The notes beneath the pieces are model-generated. The model was not told the DNA's origin, ran no database searches, and worked only from the letters and a program-made list of their open reading frames with translations. Shown one piece after another: positions 25,430-37,975 of a stretch of DNA of 64,000 nt; positions within the stretch are counted from its first letter, which is position 1, and each line of letters starts with the position of its first letter. Location of the stretch: NCBI GenBank assembly GCA_963693305.1, contig OY855905.1, positions 45,383,395 to 45,447,394 on the forward strand, given 5' to 3'. The position numbers and the translations under genes were made by a program. The DNA comes from Meandrina meandrites. Lineage: Eukaryota > Cnidaria > Anthozoa > Scleractinia > Meandrinidae.

Positions 25430-25744
25430 CTTAAAGCATATCAATTGCAATTGTCTTTCATCTTTAAATTCTGATTATGTAGCTACCTAACAGAGATTTT
25501 TCACAGAGGCAATAAAGACTAATGAGCTTAGGCAATAGGAAAGTTTTGAGTAAGAAGATGAGAAAGGTTTTATTTTGGGGAAAGAACGATTTGAAAGTGA
25601 AAACACTCTAATAAGCCAACAATGTCCCTCTCTATGGAACCAATAAATTATTTTCCTCAGAGAGTTCTCCTCATTTCATAAGAGCGGCCAATAAATTTTC
25701 TTTATTTCAGTAAACTTTATTGTCCATGATCTCTTCATTACACC

Positions 25745-27872
25745 TTATGTTCTCATATTCTGGTCGATCCAGTTTCTGAACTTCGCAACACGAGCAAACA
25801 CTGAGTATGCCTCCAGTGCAGAGCATCGCGAGGAGCCCCAGCTCACGGCACCTTGTAGTACCCAGCTCCCTTCGGAATTCTGGCACACGTAAGGACCTCC
25901 ACTGTCACCATGACAACCACTAAGAATAGTTCCACTGACGCCGCCGCAAATCATTTTCGAGGTGATTTGTAGATGTGAAATGGCTGCATAAAATAAAAAT
26001 GTGTTAATACGTTAGCGTGTCGAATTACTGATTAGAAGCAATCACAGGACACGAAACCAAATATTCGGCCTGAAAAAATCATCTTTAATGTATGTTTTGT
26101 CTGCCTTCTCTTAATTAATTCTCTCGTTATTCATATCATAGAAGAAACGCAAAAACGGGACTGGCTGGTAAAACACTTTGTCTCGGTAAATATTCAAAAT
26201 ACTACGCAACTTTCAAAATATCCGCCCGTATTATATGCTAAACTATCGAATAAGGTGTATATATTCGCTTTGCTTCAGGCAAAATATTTAGTTATATTCA
26301 CTTTGCCTCCGGGAAATAATTGTTACTCGAATAAGCTGAAACTGTGTAGCCCTAATTTCAAGTCAAGTTTGCGTCATTTTATTAATTTCCCGAGCAATGA
26401 CAAAAAAGAATGATAACAGATACTGCACCTGATGTCGCCAGTTTATTTGCACACTCCGTACTTGTAACCGGTCGCAAAATAGCCTGTTGTAGTATGTGAT
26501 GAGAACCTCCCGGGTGGACTATCTTTCCCCAGCCTTAAAAAAAAATAAAATACGAGTTATCAGAGAAAAGAAACAATAGACCATATTCAAGGAACTCAAT
26601 TTGATATTCCATATCCCATACTTTTAGTTTTATTTTGCCACTTGTTAAACTCATAATAATTCGTTAAGTTAAAGGTGATTTCCAGTCCGTACTGCGCTAT
26701 CTCCGCCTGCAATGTCAACCGTCGGACGTACAAGCAAATTCATTCCCCCACCGTGCCACCGCGCAGCGAAATTATTTTATTTTGAGTAGAAATCCCTGAA
26801 CTCACTCTACAATGTTGGACCCGCCATCTTTCATAGAAAGACAGAAAAAAACGGAAATTGATATAAAATCAATCCAAAATGCCAATGGAATGTAAAAATA
26901 TACAAATCGTACAATTTTGTTTAAAAGAAAAAACTGGAAAAAAAAAGGAATGTAAGTATGACGTTGCCATGGCAATCATGAACACATCAAATTTCCACGA
27001 GGGAAGAATGAACAGCTACTGAAAGTTTCAGAACCATAGAGTAAATCCTCTCTTTAAAATCAAGAAAAATCCTACAGGGGCTGGGCGGCATCAACCCACC
27101 CTTGCACGCCCGAGGCTTAATATAATTTTATGAGCCTTACACGATAGACATTCCGGAACAGCTATGTTTTTCTTCATTACTAACGTCAGATATCCTTGCG
27201 ATAAAATAATTATTATAGGAGTACATCTACGTTATTTCAAACTGGCCTCTTAGGTCGTCCAACATTCCAGAACGAAACAACCCGTTATGGGGGACTCAAA
27301 AACGTCATATACGCTGTAACGTTTCAACGAATTTAAAGCAAATTACGAAAAATTCCGAAACTGTGCAGTACGGGTTAAAACAGAGGAAATCATCATGAAC
27401 GTGTCACTGGTTTGGATATTTGATCTTTGATAATTCAGATTTTCTACGATTGTAAATTAATCCGTTTACGAATAGTTTCATTTTCTACGCTTTGTCACCA
27501 TTACCAAACACCTCCAACTCCGTAACAATACTTCGCTGCGCGTCGTATTTTCAACTCTCCTCTTTGGTGTACAGTTTTTTTTTAGTGATGAGGTACACTC
27601 TCCCGTGTTTGACATATTACATACCAGTTATGAAACATCTCGAGGATGTAGGAACAAAGTCATCCTGAGAAGGAAGGCAAACTGTCTGTACTCGGGCATT
27701 CAAGGTGGCTGGCCTAGATAGCTGAATTAAGGCGATGTCGCTGTCAAGTGGAATTCTATTGTATATGTAATCAGGATGCACTATGACTCGTCTGCCGGAA
27801 ATGTCCTGTTCTGTTCCCTCGCTAACCTGACGGTTATGATCTCCCAGGCGGATGGTGTAATAGTATCCAGGT
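25745..27872 (-). pseudogene. N-terminally incomplete elastase/chymotrypsin-like S1 gene
   Basis: Three exons agree in phase: 27625-27872 (Asp102 in DSDIALIQL), 26429-26533 (WGKIVHPGGS...) and 25745-25983 ([12 protein letters not shown] with Ser195, then SWGS, ending IDQNMRT and stop). They align exon for exon with the last three exons of the large polyprotease at 47.4-49.1 kb. Ser189 ([10 protein letters not shown]) suggests chymotrypsin- or elastase-like specificity. The exon with IVGG and the exon with His57 should lie upstream, but nothing resembling them is visible between 27.9 and 33 kb on this strand. Without His57 the product cannot be an active protease, so this is most likely a truncated duplicate. 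The retained exons have no stop or frameshift, so truncation is recent or the missing exons are too diverged for me to see. AATAAA lies at 25717-25722 (minus). Confidence 0.6.
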
Positions 27873-28321
27873 CTGTAAGTAAAACATAAATAAGACGAAA
27901 CTCACCAATACGAAGTAAAATCAGAAAGTCAGCCTTTTACATTTTAAAACAAGAAGAAAGAGGAAGGATAAGATACCTACTCTGATAAAATGGCTCACTT
28001 CTAAGACAGGCTATGATCCTGATTTAAGTAAAAGCCCGATCTACGAAAAAAGGCCGATAAGAGTTCGTGGATTCATCTGCTGCAGTTGGGCAAACACTCA
28101 GTGCAAAATTTCAACATCTCAGGTGAACGAAAAAGAAGCAAGCTTTTCTTAAGTGATTTTTTAAAATAATTTTTTATGATTATAATTTTTTCAAGCTTAA
28201 ATTTCGGTTAATTTTATAAAGATTCCGAAAGTACGCACTGGGATTTTATAATTGCCTAATAGTACTGACAACTTTAATTTGCAACCACTTTTTTCAGCAC
28301 TTTACTACAACGAGGGTAGAA
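27873..28321. other. Intergenic spacer
   Basis: The expected upstream exons of the truncated S1 gene are absent here. No other feature is seen. Confidence 0.4.
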
Positions 28322-28730
28322 ATGAGTGATTCCGAGGAAGACATATTTCTTCCGCAAAGCAGTTTTAATGTTTCCATAAATTCTGGCAATGACTTAGATA
28401 ATTTACTAGAGGACTACCAAAACGCCCAGTTCAACATTGAAGAGGCAACAGAAGGGTTGTTTAGCTTTAACCAGGCGGATAAGATAAAGAAGTCTCAATC
28501 GGCAGCGTTGACAAGGAGGCTGAAACAAGTAGAAGAAAACGTCGAAGAGGGATATCATCGTTGTAGATGAAAACGAGCTGCTGGCCAGGAACAGTGAAAG
28601 AATCCCAAAGAACAAAAAAGGTAACCTTTTGGTGTTTGAATGTTTGGAATGAGTGGGCAACCGAACGGAATGCACTGCCTCAGAATTCTGCTGACTTGTT
28701 TACCGAGTAAAGTTGTGGTTTTGTTTGTCA
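28322..28730 (+). pseudogene. Frameshifted gene fragment, possibly DUF3504/ZMYM-KCTD1-like
   Basis: An ATG at 28322 opens an acidic N-terminus (MSDSEEDIFLPQSSFNVSIN). The frame ends in TGA at 28568. One base out of frame from about 28551 the sequence continues as DIIVVDENELLARNSERIPK, and after a second one-base shift in the A-run near 28615 as FWCLNVWNEWATERNALPQN, then a stop near 28709. The order of an acidic leader then a W-x-E-W-x-x-E-R-N segment resembles the abundant cnidarian proteins with a DUF3504/ZMYM-type region, but this family call is tentative. The two shifts sit in homopolymers (GGG and AAAAAA), so assembly errors are possible. An intact exon ending at GT 28621 is an alternative for the second shift. 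Confidence 0.4.
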
Positions 28731-28948
28731 GTACGTGTAATGCGATGCGTGTATATAATTGGACATGGATGGGTCGGTGTGCTGCGAGGGGGGTCTTACT
28801 TTTAGAATCGCATAGCTCAGAGAAGTCTCGCGCACTGCTTGGCTAGAGATGCGAGGGTATTCAGCGCGGTATTGCGACTTGAAAGTGAGGCTGCGCTAAA
28901 ATTCGCAACATTCACTACATTTTCATTTTTAAAAGGTTTTGCGATTCA

Positions 28949-29063
28949 AGGAAAATCCATTACCTGACTCGTGAATTCCACGTTAAATTTCACTTGAAAA
29001 ACCGATATCGCACTCATCGCGAAATTTAACGTGGAATTCGCTCGTCAGGTAATGGATTTTCCT
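28949..29063. mobile_element. Foldback hairpin element with 43-bp arms
   Basis: The left arm (28949-28991, beginning AGGAAAATCCATTACCTGAC) and the right arm (29021-29063) are inverted repeats with only a few mismatches, separated by about 29 bp. Confidence 0.7.
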
Positions 29064-29562
29064 ATAATATTCCCCAGTAGGGGATTATCAACGCTAATAT
29101 TCCTCTAGGGGAATATTACAATATCAGCCCTGCTCTCCCCTGTTACAATCAAAGACGCCCCCAGCTTTTCAGACAGTTGATAATTAGCGGGCTTTATTGA
29201 ATATTATCAACCTGGAAGAACAAAGAAAAACGAGCCATGTGAAAAATAACAAACATTAGCTAATAGTTGTATGAGATCAATGGATGAACAAATAAGTGAA
29301 CCCGTTGCTTAAACGCCAGCTTATTCCATAACCCTTCATGTGCATGCGTTCTTTGAAATGCATGTCTTGCCATATCTGGCTATGTTCTTTGCTTTTTTTT
29401 CTATGTTCACAACGTCTACAAGCCTTCTTTTTCTCATGAAAGAATGCGATAAAGAAGATCCATGGGCCGCAGTCTAGTCAATCTACAACAAAAACGGTTT
29501 CAAATGTATTCCTTTCTTTCCCTTCATCAATCACGTACTTCACCTAAAGCAACACTGCTATA

Positions 29563-29900
29563 CATTACTCCCAAGGGGGGGGGGGGGGGGGGGGGGGAAC
29601 TCCCATGTGAAATGGACGGGGATGCTCGTCGTCTCGCTTAGGGGTGTAAATTTCGGATTTTGGTCTCGCTTAGGGTTTTCTGGGCAAAATGTTGTTATTT
29701 TTAGCCGTCGAGGTCTCGTTTAGGGTTGCATGCGAAGAAATAACAAAAAAAGAAAGAATTTTGATCCGTTATATTTACTCTTTTAGGGGTCTGCATAACG
29801 TTCGGCCACACCCAGATTGGTCTCTTTTAGGGGTCAAATTCAAACTTTCCGACGAGCATCCCCGTCCCTTCCATGGGGAGTCCCCCCCGGGACATTACTT
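29563..29900. mobile_element. MITE-like element headed by a poly(G) run
   Basis: The left end (G run 29575-29597, then ACTCCCATG...GGACGGGGATGCTCGTCG) is mirrored at the right (CGACGAGCATCCCCGTCC...CATGGGGAGTCCCCCCCGGG). The interior repeats TCTCGCTTAGGG or TCTCGTTTAGGG about three times. No coding content. Confidence 0.6.
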
Positions 29901-31179
29901 CCATTAACTCGCGTCTCTCTTCTTTTTCTTTCTAAGCGGCCAAAGGAAACAAACAAAATTAAAACGCTGCATAAACTTTCGCCTTTTCTTCGGTCTGATG
30001 CTTATTGCCTCCACTTATAGCCTCAAACAAAGAAGTGACGCTAATCTCATCTTACTGTCGTGTTTAGGTTTAGTTTTAGACGCGTTTAGACATGGAATAT
30101 CGATGTCGCATTTTGAGAGCTTACGATGGGATTATAGCTTGGCTATTCTGGCGGAAGACTTCAAAGCAAAACTTAATACTTTACGGCAAGTCTCACGTCA
30201 CTTCAGCTTTTTGCCGGCTGTCAACCTTTTCTTGTGTACAGTGCAAACCTTCACCTTCATATTCGCCCATCCTCCTCATACCTCGTGGCACAATGCAAAC
30301 AACGCAGTATAATTTGAAATACGTTCTTGCAGAGGCTCTCTAGGCCGGGATTCTTATCACACTTTTATATGGGAGGTCTAGTCTAAGGTCTAGTACAAGC
30401 CGAAAATATAGACTGACCAGTTTTTTCTACATCTGAATTCCGACGTGAATAATACCCCCCCCCCCCCCCTTATTCCCATCTGTCAAGGAATTCACTTCAA
30501 CATCATTATCGCTGCTCAAGACTGCTATATATTTTATCCACAAGTGATCAAAACTTTCTCCCTACCATTCTCACGTCTTTAAGTATCACTGCGCTTTATT
30601 TTTGATAAAATGTTATATGAAAAATATTGCGTGGCCAAACAAATGTCGTCCTTTTTTAAAAATATATATTTATGGTTATCTCCTTTCCCTTTTTTATTTT
30701 ATTTTAGACAATGTCAGATAAATTGTAATTTTAAAATTACGTCTTATATCTTATTTCTTAAACTGATCACTGGAGCCTGATTTTCTTTCCTGGTCGGCAC
30801 GAAGAACGCGGAGGACCATTGATTGCTTTAATTTCTTATGATGATCAAAGCGGCACTAACTGACCACCTGGTAAACATTCGAAAACTTCAGTGCTTTTCT
30901 TCCAAATATTTCAAGGGTGGAGAACATTTTTGCTTTACAAAGCTGCCTATTTGTTTGTTTCCTTTTTGGAAACAAAAAGAACGTGTTTGCATAAGTTATG
31001 AGTTGTGAGTTATGAGTTCTTTCTCGATACGGAAGTGTATTGCACCTAATTTTTTGAAATCTCTCATTGCATGAAACACAATTACTCATGTAGCGATTGC
31101 TAAGTTGTAGTAAATACATGTTTCTCATTTCAGTTTAAGAAGATTATTCCTCTCTTAGCAAAAACAATACAAAAGTTTG

Positions 31180-31500
31180 GTTTACACATACGTCGCAAGC
31201 GTAAGTACAAGAAATGAACGCGTAAGCCCAATGCAAGCGCAAGACAGATGAATATTTTCTTTTCCTTATGCGTGCCCTTTTTTTGCCATTCGTTTCGAAA
31301 CAAGAGCGGTGTGTTATGAAGCTTCTCGGCGCCCCAAAAATCCCAGTTAACACCTATGGCAGAAGCGAACGCATGAACCCAATGTTGTGCCACCCAATGT
31401 TAAGCCACCTCGCATGCGTATTTCACCTTTCCCACAGGTGTGAATACGCTTATGCTTATGCTTTCGCTGATGCTTATGCTTGTGTCGTAGGTGAAAGCTC
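31180..31500. repeat. Element with ends of imperfect GCTTATGC hexamers
   Basis: The left side has CGCAAGCGTAAG...GCAAGCGCAAG. The right side has ACGCTTATGCTTATGC...GATGCTTATGCTTGTGTCG. The two are loosely inverted, as in subterminal-repeat MITEs. Confidence 0.3.
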
Positions 31501-32971
31501 AGTAGTTAGGAAAAGTCATTGTTAGTGAGTATTTCTTGAGTATCTCCTTTATTCCATTGCCGGTTTTGCGCAAGGTGATTTTAAAATGTTAATACGAATG
31601 AAGTATGAAGTTCAAAATTTGATTTCTTAAAATTTATTGATGTTAAATAGCTATTTAGGTTTAAAATGGTTTAAAATGAATTATGCCATTCTGCAATTAA
31701 TTCGATCCTCGTTTCCACATTTGTATTTATAAAAGAAATACCCGCCAATTAGTGTGCGTATTATAGCGGAATGCAGTAATTTCAAGATAGCAGCGAAGTG
31801 AGCAAATTTGGCTTGCCATTTGCCAACAAATATTTAATTGTCAAAAACACGGCTCTGATCAGGGCTGCTCAATTCAGTCTCACCAACCCGTAAATTCTCC
31901 GATTATTAGTATACACATGCTTTATTTTATTTTTATTAGAATGTTAATGTGAAAACCAAAATACAACAAATACAACAAATCACATTATACGTATGCGTAC
32001 GATCTCTGCGGCGTACACTAATGTTCATTTATAAACGCCTCTATCAGAGCCACAACACGCAGAACATGCGGAATTTACATGCCGCTACAAAGCCCTTTGG
32101 GATTGTGAGTCAACGTTTCCGATAAGCCAGAGTAGCGAGCTTTTCATTTTCATTTTTTTTTTCATTTAACGTCTTTAACCACAACAGTCCTAATGTTTCT
32201 CAATTTCTTTTCTTGGAGTTAGCATGACGCAACATCTTTCTGAGTCTGAGATGTACAAACACACAAAGGTTGCATATGCAAGTTCTCAAAGTCTGCAAAA
32301 ACGGTCGAAAGAACCTCACGATCTTTTATTTTCACTTCTTCATTTGTATTTAAAGAGACGATGATGAACGCAACTCACCATACAATTAAGAATAACAGTT
32401 TTTCTTTTTCAGAATGAAATACTAAGCTATGGATGGTACTATTTTTATTCCTATTGAAATAAAATCGATGCAAACAGAAAAAAAAAGTGTTTTAACTATT
32501 TGGACAGATGCATGTAACACATCTGAACTACCTTACAAACATCTGGGGACATCCAAATAAATGGTGAAATCATATATCTAGTCATCGCACCCATTCTTTA
32601 TCTATTGTATTGAAAACTGTATGACGCCGGCGATGTTCAATAAACAAAGAAAGACCAGATAAAATTACTGTTTACTTGGGGCATAGAAGACAACGTTTTC
32701 AACAAAGCAAATTTGGTTGTGTTACTTAAGCTGCGATGACTGTGCGCTCATACGAGGGTTATTTTACTGCTATAATATTTAGTATATGACAGCTGTATTC
32801 GACTACTTTCAAAACTTGTCAAACACATTTACACAAACCATTGTGAACAATAGAGGTATGAGACGACCAGCCTTTGTTGTAAACTGTTCCTTTCAATGTT
32901 AAAGTAAACTAATACAGGTATTCTTTGTAAGGCATATCAACAGATTTTAGCGTCTCCATTGTTCACAAAAG

Positions 32972-32980
32972 CATAAAAAT
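32972..32980 (+). promoter_or_regulatory. TATA-like box of the S1-ShKT gene
   Basis: CATAAAAAT lies about 52 bp upstream of the ATG at 33032, the same spacing as in the other protease genes here. Confidence 0.4.
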
Positions 32981-33031
32981 GGGCAACTCCAGCAAGTTAC
33001 CACAAAGTTACACTATTTTGGTTGGCACACC

Positions 33032-35543
33032 ATGGACGTACTGTTCTTGTTTTTTTCTTGTCTCTTGAGTGCTGTTGCGCTTGCCGAAGGTTAGATTCAT
33101 CTATTTCATAATTTTGTAACATTTTACCGACTCACTTTTTTTCACTTACGAATCTTTAACTGAGGAATAGGAGCTTTTGATCTCTAATCGTGTTATTCCT
33201 TTTTAAATTACTTGATATTTTTATCCCCCTTGTGAAACCTATTTTAGGTTTAGCTAGAAAAATTAATCCATTTCGTTGGATTTTTACCAATACCATTAAG
33301 GATAATTTACATAGGCTCAAAGGGGCCAATTGAAAAAATGTATTTTTTTTGGTCATTTCTTTTACTTGGTCAAGCTTTGTTTATCGGTTTTGTTTAGGAG
33401 CAAAAGTACCTTGTTTATGCTTTGTACAGTATTTCTGTACTTTAGTAATTGTGTAATTTTTTTTTTGGTCCAAATTTATTTTACAGATAAGAAAGATATT
33501 TTTCATTTCAAAACAAGGGATAACAGTTCAAGTATTCGTTTAGTCGTCATTATGAATGTACGCGCTAATCAAGCGTGACATTATGCGTTGTAAGAATGCG
33601 CAATCTAATACTGGGGAATGCCCTTAACTGGCAAACGTCAATTTTTGATATTCACAGGAAACTGCGGCTCTCGTCCACACACCAGAATTGTTGGTGGTCA
33701 TGAAGCTGCCGTAAACAGTTGGCCATGGCAGGTTCAGTTGAGAACACCATCTGGCTTCCCGTTTTGTGGAGGATCCTTAGTTGATCCTTCCTGGGTTGTG
33801 ACTGCGACACACTGCGTCACACAATCACACCCATCAAATGTTAAAATCAGGTACTTTGACAAGAATGACTCTTCTCAATCAGTTCTTACTGACACTAAAT
33901 GTTAGATATCGTTTCAAAGGTTTCTTTCAATGCGAAAACGATCACGATTTAGTGATATCCTAATTCACTTTTAGTTCTTAAACATTTGAAGGATTTTATT
34001 CCCTCCTAAGTTCGTTGAGTTCAAATTTGATGGTATTTCGTTATCAGGGGTTCATAAAATCATGTGTGATCAAACACCATCTCGTGTTTGATGTAATGCA
34101 GTTCAATTTGGATTCAGACACGATCAACAGACCGTGTTTTATCACATTTACAAACACCGAGGAGATTTTTTTCGCGAAATTAGGGTTGTTTGAAAAGTTT
34201 AATGATCATGAAAAACTATCTCCAGTTTATGATATATCTCCTCAATCTAAAGTGCTAACGATAAATCAAAACGTAAAAATCTATGCTAATTAAGATCAGA
34301 TAATCAACCATCATTATGCTTTCCTTTGTTTTTTTTTGTAGCGTAATCCTAATTATTTTCATAGGTTGGGGGCGCACAGCCGTCTTGGCACAAGTGTTGG
34401 AACTGAACAAGATATAGATGTTGCAGAGATCATCACACATGAGAGTTACCACTCCCCTCTAAGATACAGCTACGACATTGCGCTTCTCAGACTGGCAAAG
34501 CCCGCTAAGTTGGGCAAAGGAGTTGGTCTTGTGTGTTTGCCAGATTCCAGTTCGCCCTCCTTACCAATCGACGACCTTAACAAGAAGTGCTGGATCACGG
34601 GATGGGGTAGACTGGCTTCTGGTGGTGCTTCCCCTGACAAACTGATGCAGGTCGATGTGCCTCTCATGTCCAAGGCACGCTGTCTAAAGGGATACCCAGG
34701 AAAAATCCATGACTCGATGCTGTGCGCAGGCCTGGACCAGGGTGGAATAGATGCCTGTCAGGGAGATAGTGGTGGGCCACTTGTATGCGAGTACAATGGC
34801 AAATGGTACTTGGAGGGCGCAACAAGCTGGGGATACGGATGTGCTGTGGCAGGCAGACCCGGGGTTTATGCCAAGGTTCGTTATCTCATCTCGTGGATCC
34901 AGAGCAAAATGGGCGGAGTTGTACCACCTAAGCCATCACTTCCGCCAACACCACCAAAACCTACCTCTTCCGGTTAGTACTAAACCCTTTATTGTCATTG
35001 AAATACAAAGAAAACTTTTATTCTTGAAATGCAATGCAGAATAGTTTTTGGTAGATTCACAAAACCCAGTTACGCTTGCTGTACTCATATGTACTGCCTG
35101 TGCGATAAATTATGTATTTCAAATGTTCAGTTATCTGAACTCATTCATTATGGACAAACGTTGTATACATTTATATGAATGAAATTGTATATGAAGTGCG
35201 TTTAGAGTTTAATGTTCAACGTTAAGAAGCCTGAAAAATAAATTGGGGCTTCAACCCACGCAACAGCTTAGCATCAAGAGCTTAGCTATAAGACCGAACT
35301 CTAGGTCTGGGGAGAGGTCAATTATTAGTCAGTATAATTAAGTCTTAAGTTTCTTCTCTCTGAGTCCTGATTTCAGTACGATATACTCATTTTTATTTAG
35401 ATTGCAAAGACAGTGATGCGTATGCAAGCCAGTGTCCAACTCTAGCAGGATATGAAGGTTACTGCAAATACCACCACAAATGGACTAAGAAGTATTGTGC
35501 TAAGTCTTGCGGCTGGTGTTGTAAGTATTTATTATGGGTTTAA
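33032..35543 (+). CDS. Secreted trypsin-like S1 protease with C-terminal ShKT domain
   Basis: Exons 33032-33089 (signal peptide [18 protein letters not shown]), 33658-33850, 34365-34972 and 35401 onward agree in phase. The S1 domain has NCGSRPHTR before IVGG, His57 in TATHC (Thr replaces the usual Ala), Asp102 in YDIALLRL, Ser195 in GDSGGP, and Asp189 ([10 protein letters not shown]), predicting trypsin-like specificity. Unlike the 5-exon S1 units elsewhere here, the Asp and Ser segments share one exon. A short Pro-rich linker ([14 protein letters not shown]) leads by a phase-1 intron into a six-cysteine ShKT domain (35401-35520: CKDS...C...GYC...YCAKSCGWC). The end is uncertain. Reading through gives a stop at 35541-35543 and 333 aa, but a good donor (GTAAGT) sits at 35521, so a further unseen exon may exist. 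ShKT is named after a sea-anemone potassium-channel peptide; in proteases such domains are usually accessory modules, so no toxic role should be assumed. Confidence 0.75.
35226..35310 (-). repeat. Fragment of the tRNA-Thr-like repeat tail
   Basis: AGAAGCCTGAAAAATAAATTGGGGCTTCAAC is close to the inverted arm at 59175-59198 (AAGAAGCCTGAAAAAAATTAGGGCT). It lies in the intron before the ShKT exon. Confidence 0.4.
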
Positions 35544-37509
35544 TGAAACTTGACTCTGACTATTGTATTTGGTTTTCAATATCTTTCTCAAAATGGCCTT
35601 ATTTAAACTAGTCATATTATTTAATTTAAAATTTACTATAGAGGAGCAATATGTTATGTACAGATCCTGAGCTTGCAAACTGTTTTCTTTCGCATGCGAT
35701 CGACAAGATTACAGTCCAATATACCTAAATCTTAAAATCAAAAAATAAATAGTCTGTGAATCGACATCCTAACTATCTCAAAAGTTATAATTTATTTTTC
35801 GTTCTTGACGCGAAAAGTTATTCTTGAATACTGGAAACGTTTGCGTGCAATTATAGAGTCTATCTGATTGGCTAAATGTAAGCAAAACTCGTAGTTTATT
35901 CTGAACTAATGAAGTAGTCAACTTGCTCTTCTTAATATGAATTTCCTTTGTTTCATTCATTTCACAGAACTTGGAGAGACAGTTTAAAAGTGGAAAAGAA
36001 GCTCTCTTCCTAAATACCTTATTTAAGCATTTGAATAGATGAAATAAAAGTGGAGAAATATTTAGTCTTTCGTTTACTTTCTTGTTACTGTAGTGCTTTC
36101 TCGCCTTCTCAAATTGTTTCTTATATATCGAGAGAGTTGCATTACTTTTACTGAGCACGAATATGAAGAGGTACAGTAACATTGTTAATGATATACAAGC
36201 AGCAATTTCTTCATTCTTATTGGCTAAGAACACGTCAATTAATTCCAAACCAGTGCAAAAAGTGAAATTGGCAGTGCAAAACGTGAAATTAGCAGTGCAA
36301 AACCGTGAAATTGAAAATGATTGACATTTACGCCAGCTTCATGCAAAATCCATCTCGGACAAACAAAATGGCGGACAAAAGTGAGACAAGATTGTTTGAT
36401 CTTTATAACGCAATTTGATTGAAAAGCTTGAAAATAACGCAAAGTAAAAGAGCACTACAAAAATTAGCAATGGTCGAGAGGTGTGAAAGACGAGGAATAA
36501 TCACAAAAGCAATGAGGACAAAACATAAACTTCAAATGAAACTCAGGCCGACGGCCAATTTTAATACGCCAAAGCGGCACTGACAATCCTCGCCGAAACA
36601 TATACTCTGTATACTTCAATTCTTTGAAGGGAAAAGCGAAGAAGTACTAACCACTCTGCCTAGGAACAGACTACTTCTTAGTTTTGAAGACGAGAGAAGG
36701 AAGCATTCTATTTTTTCAAGAGAGAAAGCTTAGAAATTAGGTAAGCTTAGCTAAATTTTTGCAGCTATTGTTAAAGCTCGCTCAAACAAAAGGCGCCAAA
36801 AGTGGTATTAAAAGGTAAATCTAACCTGTAGAACGTCCGATGAAATCAGCCAGCAACACGGAATTGTAGCTGAATACTCTCCTCTGCACTGAGAAGATCC
36901 CTTCGGTGGATTCTAGTTCAGTATTTCGATATTCTGTCAAAACATCATGTGCTGAAGGCTGTTTTCGGCTCGACCGTGCACAAACAAGGCACAGGACGGA
37001 GTTTCTTAAACCCACCGAAAAGAACAGCAGCTAATTCATTCATCCCAAAACAGAAATCCAAGGTAAACATTTGAAAAACAAAATCGACCAAAAACACCCC
37101 TTAAAACATGGTTGCCATGGAAACTTCGATTCGCCTGGTCAAACAATTGACAGACCGAAATATTCTTCGAAATGGCAGGAGAAGTGCGTGTTTATTAAAT
37201 CTTGGTGACGTACTCAAAAAAGTTGGAGTTCATATTTTGGCAGATCAGTTGAAGTAATATGGTACGTGACCACTTATTGACGCGATAAAAAATATTGCTC
37301 AAAATTATGACTCGCGGAAAAAAACGTTCCACAAAAATTTGAACAAAAACGAGATTTTTAATGAATTGCTATTTGTGCTCACTAAAAAATTATATTTATT
37401 TCCGTTATCGCGGAGTGTATCGAATTTATGAGTTCGAATTAGAGATATCGAGTTCGAGTTATGGGGTAACATTTTCCCAGTTGGTCACGCATAGTGTCGC
37501 CCTTAACAA

Positions 37510-37675
37510 CAAATGAAAGCTAACTGCAAGCAAATAGGAGTGGAACTAACCGCAAGCAAACCAGAGTGGAGCTAACCGCAAGCAAACCAGAGTGGAGATA
37601 ACTGCAAGCAAATAGGAGTGGAACTAACCGCAAGCAAACCAGAGTGGAACTTACCGTGGAGCTAACCGCAAGCAA
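37510..37675. repeat. Tandem repeat, ~26-bp unit, about six copies
   Basis: The unit is GCAAGCAAACCAGAGTGGAG plus CTAACC, with variants (AAATAGGAGTGGAA). It is followed by three copies of an AACTCGATATTTTAA-type unit (37677-37730). Confidence 0.85.
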
Positions 37676-37948
37676 CTCAAACTCGATACTTTAAATCGAA
37701 CTCGATATTTTAACTAGAACTCGATATTTTAACGTTACTGATAACCTTTTCGGGTGCCGTTCGGAAAATGTTTCGTACGCGCGTCATTTTCTCAACTCGA
37801 AATTCTAACTCGTACTCGAACTCATGAAATGGACAGACCCGTTATTGCGAAGGTTTTTCTTCAGAATCGTTTCCTTTGTCGATCTTCTTTATTTTTGTAT
37901 ACTTTTAATATACTTGATAAAGAAATATGACCGCCATTTTGGCCGCAG

Positions 37949-37975
37949 CCCCCCCCCCCCCCCCCCCCCCCCCCC
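37949..37975. repeat. Poly(C) run, 27 bases
   Basis: The longest C run in the window. No transposon end was recognised beside it. Confidence 0.95.

Larger units (their letters stand above)
29901..33031. other. Intergenic, mostly repeat-like, no gene recognised
   Basis: Contains a 15-base poly(C) run (30455-30469) and a diffuse inverted repeat of GCTTATGCTTATGC-type hexamers (31195-31250 against 31440-31490). No domain-bearing ORF is visible on either strand. Confidence 0.4.

Noticed and set aside
35778..36248. 156-codon minus ORF with a hydrophobic segment
   Set aside because: No domain, splice context or promoter is recognisable and the composition is that of AT-rich random sequence. Kept only as a remote possibility.
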